A DNA stretch of 7,175 nt from an uncultured Actinomycetes bacterium (lineage in GTDB: Bacteria > Actinomycetota > Acidimicrobiia > Acidimicrobiales > RAAP-2), in the NCBI GenBank assembly GCA_903854175.1, contig CAINVQ010000119.1, positions 1 to 7,175 of the forward strand, in the 5' to 3' direction. The notes under the pieces were generated by a model. The model had not been told where the DNA came from. It was given only the letters and a program-made list of their open reading frames with translations, and did not search any database. Both the position numbers and the translations under genes were made by a program. Positions 1-5,822 of the stretch are shown here, one piece after another; positions within the stretch are counted from its first letter, which is position 1, and the number at the start of each line of letters is the position of its first letter.

Positions 1-378
1 ACCTGGCAGAAGTTCACCGAGGAGCAGTGGGTTTTTGCCCTCACCAGCATCAATTTGTAGTTCGTTTCCACCATGTTCAAAGAGAAGCTGACGGCAACGT
101 CCACATGGCGTTATTGGCTGGTGATCCCCAGCAACAATTGAGACTGCAATTAAGCGAGCGCCACCTAAGCGAGTTAGATCGCTAACCAATGAGCATTCAG
201 CGCAGAGCGTAAGCCCGTAGCTGGCGTTTTCAACGTTAGAGCCCTGAACAATGTCACCCTTGCTTGTGTAACCGGCTGCGCCAACAGTGACTTTGGAATA
301 GGGGGCATAGGAGAGCTGAGTTGCAGCGATTGCTCTTTCTCGCAGTTCGCTCCACGGGATTTCTTTAGAAGTGTTCAC
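1..378 (-). CDS. cdd: Cytidine deaminase, 3' end cut by window edge
   Basis: Zinc-dependent hydrolytic deamination of cytidine and deoxycytidine to uridine and deoxyuridine in the cytoplasm, a pyrimidine salvage step. Reading from a GTG start, 126 codons are open to the window edge. The family is usually about 130 residues, so only a short tail is missing. Visible motifs are YAPYSKVTVGAA (residues 24-35), NVENASYG (48-55, with the ribose-contacting Asn48 and Glu50 of the family), CAE (59-61; zinc ligand Cys59 and catalytic Glu61) and PCGRC (91-95; zinc ligands Cys92 and Cys95). An extra cysteine, Cys62, follows the catalytic Glu, where the Bacillus enzyme has Arg; I recall this CAEC form from actinobacterial enzymes. 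An in-frame TAA lies four codons upstream of the GTG, so no earlier start is available, and no clear Shine-Dalgarno is visible. It lies 49 nt after the second permease on the same strand, so cotranscription with the transporter is likely. Confidence 0.95.
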   Translation of the reverse strand, partial: MNTSKEIPWSELRERAIAATQLSYAPYSKVTVGAAGYTSKGDIVQGSNVENASYGLTLCAECSLVSDLTRLGGARLIAVSIVAGDHQPITPCGRCRQLLFEHGGNELQIDAGEGKNPLLLGELLPG

Positions 379-427
379 ACCTGAACATTACACTTGCAAC
401 CAGAAGAATCACCTTCTAGTTATTGCA

Positions 428-1738
428 TTAGTCGCGTTTGTAAGGCTGACCGTCTGCTGCTGGTGCGCGCACACGACCAATGAGACCAGCAACAACACCA
501 ATGGTGATGATGTACGGGAACATTTCCAAAATTGCTGGTGCGACTGGAACGCGGTACGTCTGCAGGTTGTTAGCGAGATAAACCGAAATTCCAAAGATAA
601 CTGACGCAACCACTGCGCCAGATGGACGCCAGCGACCAAAAATTAGTGCAGCGAGTGCAATGTAACCAAGTCCTGATGTGTAGCCAGGTTGGAACTGTCC
701 GTAGGACGCCATAAACGCCACTCCACCAATTCCTGCAATTGCGCCACCAAGAACAACATTTATGTAGCGAGTTTTGATGACATCAATTCCAACTGATTCA
801 GCGGCCTTTGGATGCTCACCAACAGCTCGAACACGTAATCCGTAGCGAGTCTTAAAGAGAGCAAAGCTAATAACACCAACCAAGATAATCATTAGGTAGA
901 AGAATGCATTTTGATTAAAAAGAACTGGACCCAGGACTGGAATTTTTGCAAGAAATGGAAGTGCCAGCTTTGGTGCGAGGTTTCCTGTGTTGTATTGGGG
1001 GTAGGGGCTGAGTACCTGAACGTTTAGATATGACGAAAGACTTGCGAGCATGGTTACAAGAACAACTCCAACAATGATCTGGTCAGATAAGTAGCGAAGT
1101 GACAGAAACGCCAAGATGAGTCCTAAGAGGGCACCGAGCAGGGCACCAGCCAGCGCCGCGAGAATGAAGTTATGAGTTGTCGAGGCAATCATGCTGCCAA
1201 AGAATGCTCCACCAATGAACTGGCCTTCAATCGCAATGTTCACAACGCCAGCGCGCTCGCACATCACTCCAGAAAGTGCTCCAAAGATCAGCACCATTGT
1301 CAGCGCTGAGCTGCCAACGAGAACTGCGGTCAGGTTGATTGCACCAAAAAGTGCAGGCCCAGGCGCACGTACGGTCCAGATGAGAAGACCCAGCACAAAT
1401 AAAATTGCAGAGCCACCAAATCGCACCATGAGTGCCTTTGTAGGTCGACGAATAAGTGTTTCAAGTCCAATTGCGATTATGAGGATTCCAAGTATCAGAC
1501 ATGATGTTCGACTCGGTAGTGAAAGGTCACCTAAGTGAGGTGGAATAACACCGATCAAGTTCGTTGGATTGAATGTGAGTATTGATTTCGTACCAGATGC
1601 ACAGCCAAATCCAAAAATGATTGTGGTGAATGCACCAAGCATGAGCGTCAAAATTGCAATCGAGCGAGAGCGCCCAGCAGGTTTATTGATCTTTTCAATC
1701 GCTCCTGAAGTTATTTCACTGATACTCATCAGCTCCAT
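428..1738 (-). CDS. Nucleoside ABC transporter permease (second subunit, BPD_transp_2 family)
   Basis: Inner-membrane channel subunit of the nucleoside importer, expected to pair with the permease just upstream. The 436 residues hold about eleven hydrophobic segments. The family core begins with the AGVVNIAIEG block (163-172) and contains LRYLSDQIIVG (214-224), the cytoplasmic RAVGEHPKAAESVGID loop (304-319) that resembles the ATPase-contacting region, and a glycine-rich stretch, ASYGQFQPGYTSGLGYIALA. About 135 N-terminal residues with three extra hydrophobic segments precede the core, which makes it longer than the roughly 300-residue Bacillus and Treponema homologues. The C-terminus ends in RAPAADGQPYKRD. 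Start choice is uncertain. The outer ATG at 1738 overlaps the previous gene by 10 nt, but Met4 at 1729 forms a TGATG stop-start overlap with GGAG three bases upstream and may be the true start. Family and role are secure. The exact substrate is not read from this subunit. Confidence 0.93.
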   Translation of the reverse strand: MELMSISEITSGAIEKINKPAGRSRSIAILTLMLGAFTTIIFGFGCASGTKSILTFNPTNLIGVIPPHLGDLSLPSRTSCLILGILIIAIGLETLIRRPTKALMVRFGGSAILFVLGLLIWTVRAPGPALFGAINLTAVLVGSSALTMVLIFGALSGVMCERAGVVNIAIEGQFIGGAFFGSMIASTTHNFILAALAGALLGALLGLILAFLSLRYLSDQIIVGVVLVTMLASLSSYLNVQVLSPYPQYNTGNLAPKLALPFLAKIPVLGPVLFNQNAFFYLMIILVGVISFALFKTRYGLRVRAVGEHPKAAESVGIDVIKTRYINVVLGGAIAGIGGVAFMASYGQFQPGYTSGLGYIALAALIFGRWRPSGAVVASVIFGISVYLANNLQTYRVPVAPAILEMFPYIITIGVVAGLIGRVRAPAADGQPYKRD

Positions 1739-2973
1739 CCCTTCACTGAAAGTTGAACAGCATCTGCGTGTTCTACACGCAATCTGAATATTTCTTTAAC
1801 AAGAACTGGTGTGGCAACGAAAAGAACAATCACTGACTGAATGATTGTTGCTAGGTCGAGAGGAATAGTGGTTGCAGCTTGCATTGCTCGGCCACCAACG
1901 TTTAGCGCGGCAAAGAGTAGTGATCCCCAGACAATTCCAATTGGGTTGTTCCTTCCGAGCAGAGCAACTGTAATTGCAGTAAATCCAATTCCTGCATTAC
2001 CAATCAAGAACCCACCATCTAAGAAGTGAGTGGTGCTTGACACCTGCACAACTCCAGCGAGCCCCGCGAGCCCTCCTGAGATAACAAAAACTAAAACAAT
2101 TACAACTTTTGCGTTAATTCCAGAAGCCTGTGCAGCCTTCGGATTTGCTCCGGTAACTCGGAAATCAAATCCTAAGGACGATCGCTCCAAGAACCACCAA
2201 GCAAACACCACAACAACAGCTGCGATGAAAATTCCCCAGTTCACTCGCAGTCCGCTATGTGTTCCAAAGAGTGGAGATAGTTGCGCTGAAGGATCAAAAT
2301 TACGAGATACGTCATTGTGTTGCCCGGGCATCTGAAGTTTTGTTGAGAGTAGAGAATAGATCAGAAAAAAACCGATTACATAGTTAAGCATCAAGGTGAC
2401 AATTACTTCGTGCGCTCCTGTAAAAGCTTTGAGAAGTCCTGGGACTAGACCTGCAACGACACCGCCAAAAATTCCTGCGAGCAGAGTGAAAGGCATGTGG
2501 AACACGGTTGGCATATGGACCAATGATGCTGCAGCTGTTCCAGCGATGCCACCCATGATTGCTTGACCATTTGCACCAATGTTGAACAGTCCTGCTTGGA
2601 ATGCAATACCAACACCAATACTCGCAATAAGGAGTGGTGCGGTGTAGGTGAGTGTTTCTGAAATAGGGGTGAGTGCTCTAGTCCAGTCTTGACCAGTGGT
2701 GAGTGAGTGCCAGAACTGTGGAGGATCAATAATTGATCCGGTGAAGATTGCACGGTACGCGGCACCTACATTGTCGAACGTCACCTTTAGCGCGGTGCCA
2801 ATTCCACCCCAACTGTTGAATATTTCTTTCCACGCTTGGAGAATTGCCGGTGACGTTGCAATGATCACAAGTGCACCAACTACAAGTCCTAGAAGAACGG
2901 CAAATATCGTCACGAAAATAGGACTCTTCGAGGTATAGCGAGTCCAGAGACCTGGTTTTGTCTTGTTACTCAT
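1729..2973 (-). CDS. Nucleoside ABC transporter permease (first subunit, BPD_transp_2 family)
   Basis: Inner-membrane channel subunit of the importer, 414 residues with about nine or ten hydrophobic segments. A short basic cytoplasmic N-terminus is followed by a first helix near residues 20-42. Next come an extracytoplasmic stretch of about 65 residues and the family block FQAGLFNIGANGQ (125-137), then GAHEVIVTLMLNYV (187-200). The loop FRVTGANPKAAQASGIN (271-287) is the equivalent of the RAVGEHPKAAESVGID loop in the partner permease and likely faces the ATPase. These are hallmarks of the YufP/NupP/PnrC branch. The ATG lies inside the last codons of the ATPase gene: the eight bases ATGAGTAA hold this start and the ATPase stop. 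A weak AGG sits five bases before the ATG, so translation is probably coupled to the ATPase. Overall length fits actinobacterial homologues. Confidence 0.93.
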   Translation of the reverse strand: MSNKTKPGLWTRYTSKSPIFVTIFAVLLGLVVGALVIIATSPAILQAWKEIFNSWGGIGTALKVTFDNVGAAYRAIFTGSIIDPPQFWHSLTTGQDWTRALTPISETLTYTAPLLIASIGVGIAFQAGLFNIGANGQAIMGGIAGTAAASLVHMPTVFHMPFTLLAGIFGGVVAGLVPGLLKAFTGAHEVIVTLMLNYVIGFFLIYSLLSTKLQMPGQHNDVSRNFDPSAQLSPLFGTHSGLRVNWGIFIAAVVVVFAWWFLERSSLGFDFRVTGANPKAAQASGINAKVVIVLVFVISGGLAGLAGVVQVSSTTHFLDGGFLIGNAGIGFTAITVALLGRNNPIGIVWGSLLFAALNVGGRAMQAATTIPLDLATIIQSVIVLFVATPVLVKEIFRLRVEHADAVQLSVKGWS

Positions 2974-4486
2974 TTGTGCCTACTGTCACGCCGGCCATTA
3001 GTAGTCCAATGTCAGATCTGCTCGTAGAAGGCGGAACAATTCCAGTGATTTTTCCATTGTGCATTACAGCAATTCGGTCGCCAAGCGCAAAGACTTCATC
3101 AAGTTCAGACGAGACAATCAAAACACCACGTCCAGAATTGCGTTCATTGACAATTTGCTTGTGCACGTATTCGATTGATCCAACGTCGAGCCCTCTGGTG
3201 GGCTGAGCCGCAACTAATGCAACGATTGGTCGAGAGAGTTCTCGCGCAACAATAACTTTTTGCTGATTCCCACCCGACAGAGAGCTCAGTGGCGCCTGCG
3301 TTGAAGTAGTTCGAACATCGAAGTTCTTTACGAGAGTTTGAGCATTTTCATCAACGGCCTTTAGGTTTCTGGTGCCTCGCTTCGCGAACGGATCACGTCG
3401 AGGGGTATTGAGCACCATATTGTCAGCCACACTCATTGACAACACGAGTCCGTTTGCTTGTCGGTCCTCTGGGATGTGTCCTAGACCGGCATCAAGAATT
3501 TGTCGAGGAGAGTGGTTAGTGATGTCTTTCCCATTGAGTTTTATAGTTCCAGATTCAACTCGACGAATTCCAGCGATTGCTTCGACCAACTCGGTTTGTC
3601 CATTTCCTTGAACACCAGCTAGAGCAAGAATTTCTCCACCGTGCACATCGAGTGAGACGTTATTGACGGCCAAAATTCCTCGGTCGTCTTGAACAACAAG
3701 ATTTCTAATCTCAAGGACATCATCGCCCTGGACTGTTGCTTCTTTCGAAACAGTCAAGTTCACTTCTCGCCCAACCATCTTTGACGCAAGCGTTGATTCA
3801 GATTCCGTTGGTAGGGCGGTGTCGACTACTTCACCGAGTCTGATGATTGTTATGACGTCGGCGATTGCTTGAACTTCTTTGAGTTTGTGTGTAATGAAAA
3901 GAATTGATTTTCCAGATGCAGCGAGTGAACGCATGATCTCAAGCAACGCGTCAATCTCCTGAGGAGTAAGGACTGCTGTTGGTTCATCGAGAATTAGTAA
4001 CTGCGCATCGTGGTTAAGAGCTTTTAGAATTTCAACCCTCTGTTGAATACCAACGGGGAGCTCTTCAATAATTGCTTCTGGATCAACTTCGAGACCGAAT
4101 TCTTTTGACACTCGTCGAATATCGTCCGCTGCTTTTTCAAGGTCAAGTCGGTCAAATGACTTTGTCGGCTCAAAACCGAGTACAACGTTCTCAGCTACTG
4201 AGAACACGGGAACCAGCATGAAGTGTTGGTGCACCATTCCGATACCACGACGAACTGCATCACCAGAGTTTGAGAACGTAACTGGTTCTCCGTCAATCAG
4301 GATTTCTCCCTCTTCTGGTTCAAGTAGTCCGAAGAGAACGTTCATAAGTGTTGATTTTCCGGCACCGTTTTCACCGAGAAGACAGTGAATCTGACCCGGC
4401 TCGACGGTCAGACTGATGTTGTTATTAGCGGTGAAGCCGCCGAAGCGCTTTGTGATATTTCGGAGCTCTAAATGCATTGTTTTCAT
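2966..4486 (-). CDS. Nucleoside ABC transporter ATP-binding protein with two fused ABC domains
   Basis: Cytoplasmic ATPase that drives nucleoside uptake, of the RbsA/YufO/NupA/PnrB type with two nucleotide-binding domains in one chain (506 residues). Domain 1 carries Walker A GENGAGKST (38-46), Q-loop Gln87 in HQHFMLVP, signature LPVGIQQR (143-150), Walker B LLILDEP (163-169) and the switch His200. Domain 2 carries a degenerate Walker A GVQGNGQT (291-298, no Lys), a strong signature SGGNQQK (404-410), and AAQPTRGLD (426-434), where the Walker B Asp and Glu are replaced by Ala and Gln. It has Ser instead of the switch His (VSSELDE). This asymmetry is normal for the family and implies one competent ATP site, built from domain 1 Walker A/B and the domain 2 signature. 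No Shine-Dalgarno precedes the ATG at 4486. A stop lies upstream in frame, with no alternative GTG or TTG start between; Met4 at 4477 is the only nearby alternative. A 16-bp hairpin ends eight bases before the start. Confidence 0.95.
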   Translation of the reverse strand: MKTMHLELRNITKRFGGFTANNNISLTVEPGQIHCLLGENGAGKSTLMNVLFGLLEPEEGEILIDGEPVTFSNSGDAVRRGIGMVHQHFMLVPVFSVAENVVLGFEPTKSFDRLDLEKAADDIRRVSKEFGLEVDPEAIIEELPVGIQQRVEILKALNHDAQLLILDEPTAVLTPQEIDALLEIMRSLAASGKSILFITHKLKEVQAIADVITIIRLGEVVDTALPTESESTLASKMVGREVNLTVSKEATVQGDDVLEIRNLVVQDDRGILAVNNVSLDVHGGEILALAGVQGNGQTELVEAIAGIRRVESGTIKLNGKDITNHSPRQILDAGLGHIPEDRQANGLVLSMSVADNMVLNTPRRDPFAKRGTRNLKAVDENAQTLVKNFDVRTTSTQAPLSSLSGGNQQKVIVARELSRPIVALVAAQPTRGLDVGSIEYVHKQIVNERNSGRGVLIVSSELDEVFALGDRIAVMHNGKITGIVPPSTSRSDIGLLMAGVTVGTNE

Positions 4487-4494
4487 CGTACTAA

Positions 4495-4530
4495 CAACGA
4501 AGCCCGGGCGCGTACGCCCGGGCTTCGTTG
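4495..4530 (-). terminator. Perfect 16-bp stem hairpin between binding protein and ATPase genes (attenuator or mRNA-stabilising stem)
   Basis: CAACGAAGCCCGGGCG (+ strand 4495-4510) is repeated as its exact reverse complement at 4515-4530, separated by the tetraloop CGTA. The stem is GC-rich, with CCCGGG in each arm, and would be very stable as RNA. It sits 17 bp after the stop of the binding protein gene and 8 bp before the ATPase ATG. On the transcribed strand it is followed by TTAGTACG, so there is no real U-tract. I therefore read it as a partial terminator or a 3'-end protector that leaves the binding protein mRNA in excess over the rest of the operon, as is common for binding-protein transporters. 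The exact role is inference; the palindrome itself is certain. Confidence 0.75.
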
Positions 4531-4547
4531 GAACAACTAGTTAAAAA

Positions 4548-5636
4548 TTAGTTAGTTGTGTTTGGGTAACTGTTCGGGTCAACAGAAACTGCACCCGAGG
4601 TGATGTCCTTAGAAACGGCTGCAATCTTGCTCTTTAGTGCAGCAGAGGTTGAAGAGTCATTGAAGGCAAATCCAGTTCCATTGTTTGCAAGAGTTCCAGA
4701 GTATGCGCCACCCTTGAATTTTCCTGATGCAGCACTGGCGATTGCGTTCTGTACAGAAGCACCAACACCCTTAAGTACGGTTCCAAGGAACCAACCTGCT
4801 GCTACGTCAGAAGCGTTCGTAGCCTTTGCGTCAAAGTCAACCCAAAGAACCTTGTGGCCTGCGCCAGCGGTCTTTGCTGCAGCTAGTGAACCAAGTCCTA
4901 CAGAACCTGCAACTGGGAAGACAATGTCTGCACCCTGTGAGAAGAATCCTGTTGTGATTGTGTTTCCAGCAGTCTGGTCAGTGAAGCTGTTAGCGAAAGT
5001 TCCCTTGCCGCCTGCAGCGTCTGGAGCCCAGCCCAATACCTTTACGTGCTTAGCGTTCAACAAGTTGTAGTAGCGAACACCGGCAACGAAGCCGTCCATG
5101 TAAATGGTTACTGGTGGAATATTAAGTCCACCGTATGTTGCAACTATTCCAGTGCTTGATGAAGCAGCAGCTAGGTAACCACCAAGGAATGCACCCTGGT
5201 CAGTACGGTAGCCAAGTCCAAGCATGTTTTTTGAAGTTGAACCACTGTCAACGATTGCAAACTTCTGCGTTGGGTGCGCCTTAGCAGCAGCTGTTGTTGC
5301 GTCACCCATGAGGTAACCAATTGTCACAATAATTCCACACTTCTGATTTATGAATGTGTTGATGTTTGATGTGTAGTCAGCAGATGAGTTTGAAGTCAGG
5401 TACTTAACAGAAATAGCCTTGTTGGCCTTTGCTGCAGCCTGAGCTCCACTCCATGCACCCTGGTTGAACGACTTGTCGTTGACTCCACCGGTGTCAAGAA
5501 CAACACATCCAGTGAATTTTGCTGCGGCACTTGCAGGAGCTGAAGCAATAACGCTTCCAGATACTCCAAGTGTCATGGTGCCAAGAACTAGCGCGCTAGA
5601 TCCAAGCAATGTTCCAATGCGGCGGAACTTACCCAT
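4548..5636 (-). CDS. BMP family nucleoside-binding protein of ABC transporter
   Basis: Extracytoplasmic solute receptor of the Bmp/PnrA/YufN family (periplasmic binding protein type I fold), which in characterised members binds purine or pyrimidine nucleosides. It has 362 residues. The N-terminus is a classic secretion signal: basic MGKFRR, a hydrophobic core around residues 9-31, and an ASA-A signal peptidase I-like site near 35-38. The family hallmark LDTGGVNDKSFNQ lies at 47-59. Further family blocks follow: VTIGYLMGDATTAAAKAHP, FAIVDSG, GLGYRTDQGAFLGGYLAA, MDGFVAGVRYYN and GADIVFPVAGSVGLG. There is no lipobox. The protein's only two cysteines, Cys44 and Cys100, stand just before predicted adjacent strands VVLDTG and IIVTIG and could form a disulfide. 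A strong AGGAGAA ribosome site precedes the ATG, and an in-frame TAG four codons upstream fixes the start. It is the first gene of the transporter operon. The substrate is taken as nucleoside from family and from the downstream cytidine deaminase. Confidence 0.94.
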   Translation of the reverse strand: MGKFRRIGTLLGSSALVLGTMTLGVSGSVIASAPASAAAKFTGCVVLDTGGVNDKSFNQGAWSGAQAAAKANKAISVKYLTSNSSADYTSNINTFINQKCGIIVTIGYLMGDATTAAAKAHPTQKFAIVDSGSTSKNMLGLGYRTDQGAFLGGYLAAASSSTGIVATYGGLNIPPVTIYMDGFVAGVRYYNLLNAKHVKVLGWAPDAAGGKGTFANSFTDQTAGNTITTGFFSQGADIVFPVAGSVGLGSLAAAKTAGAGHKVLWVDFDAKATNASDVAAGWFLGTVLKGVGASVQNAIASAASGKFKGGAYSGTLANNGTGFAFNDSSTSAALKSKIAAVSKDITSGAVSVDPNSYPNTTN

Positions 5637-5640
5637 ATTT

Positions 5641-5647
5641 TTCTCCT
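5641..5647 (-). promoter_or_regulatory. Strong Shine-Dalgarno of the binding protein gene
   Basis: AGGAGAA on the minus strand, with the AGGAG core six bases before the ATG at 5636. It is the only textbook ribosome binding site in the transporter cluster, matching the need for more binding protein than membrane components. Confidence 0.8.
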
Positions 5648-5661
5648 ATTGGTTTATGTAA

Positions 5662-5683
5662 TGCACGATTCTGAATACATGCA
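5662..5683. repeat. Imperfect inverted repeat in the binding protein 5' leader
   Basis: On the + strand TGCA-cg-ATTC-t-GAAT-aca-TGCA: an inner ATTC/GAAT pair around one base, with TGCA on both sides at slightly unequal distance. It lies between the promoter candidate and the Shine-Dalgarno, so it could be an operator or a weak leader stem. Such short repeats occur by chance; confidence is low. Confidence 0.2.
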
Positions 5684-5715
5684 GTCTCCGACAGGACCCT
5701 CAAGCACACAGACTT

Positions 5716-5745
5716 TTGATAGAGCCGAGGATAGTCTTAAGTCAA
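5716..5745 (-). promoter_or_regulatory. Candidate sigma-70-type promoter for the nucleoside transporter operon
   Basis: The minus strand shows TTGACT (+ positions 5740-5745; five of six to the -35 consensus) and, 18 bases on, TATCAA (5716-5721; four of six to the -10 consensus). Transcription would begin near 5709 and give a leader of about 70 nt before the ATG at 5636. It is the best match in the only spacer long enough for a promoter ahead of the operon. A nearby alternative -35, TTGTCA, has no good -10 partner. Confidence 0.45.
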
Positions 5746-5757
5746 CATTCATGTGAC
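5741..5757. promoter_or_regulatory. Candidate operator overlapping the -35 element
   Basis: The + strand reads GTCAaCAT-TC-ATGTGAC, two 7-base complementary halves (GTCACAT and ATGTGAC) if one inserted A is allowed. It overlaps the proposed -35 at 5740-5745, the right place for a repressor or activator of a nucleoside-responsive operon. The inserted base and lack of a matching known consensus keep confidence low. Confidence 0.22.
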
Positions 5758-5798
5758 AAATCCGTGATTAACGCAGCATGAAATCTGCCCAGCCTGTG

Positions 5799-5822
5799 GA
5801 AAAAGTAATTACTTAAATTACT
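5799..5822 (-). terminator. AT-rich hairpin with T-run at the end of the MFS gene
   Basis: On the minus strand AGTAATT-TAAGT-AATTACT (+ positions 5804-5822) is a 7-bp stem that spans the MFS stop codon and is followed directly by further T residues. The shape fits a weak intrinsic terminator that would separate the MFS transcript from the transporter operon. The stem has only one G-C pair, so it may be inefficient. Confidence 0.35.

Noticed and set aside
365..388. Seven-codon ATG mini-frame overlapping the cdd GTG start, as a possible leader peptide
   Set aside because: No ribosome site precedes it and such a short frame is expected by chance.
402..417. AGAAG/CTTCT stem in the permease 2 to cdd spacer, as a possible terminator
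   Set aside because: Only five base pairs around a six-base loop and no T-run; too weak to call, and cdd directly follows.
371..604. Small + strand open frame across the permease 2 / cdd boundary
   Set aside because: It lies antisense to the ends of two well-supported genes and has no domain or ribosome site.
2445..2765. 106-codon minus-strand frame inside permease 1
   Set aside because: Out-of-frame reading of the permease; Ser/His/Leu-rich sequence without family features.
3176..3220. Degenerate second ATP site of the ATPase as a possible damaging mutation
   Set aside because: Loss of the Walker A Lys and Walker B acidic residues in domain 2 is the normal state in this transporter family.
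4541..4562. ACAACTA / TAGTTGT inverted repeat at the end of the binding protein gene
   Set aside because: Seven AT-rich pairs around a loop of about 13 bases; much weaker than the adjacent 16-bp stem and likely incidental.
4600..5070. 156-codon open frame on the + strand, opposite the binding protein gene
   Set aside because: It is the shadow of a clear BMP gene: no recognisable domain, no good ribosome site, and composition explained by the antisense of alanine- and glycine-rich codons.
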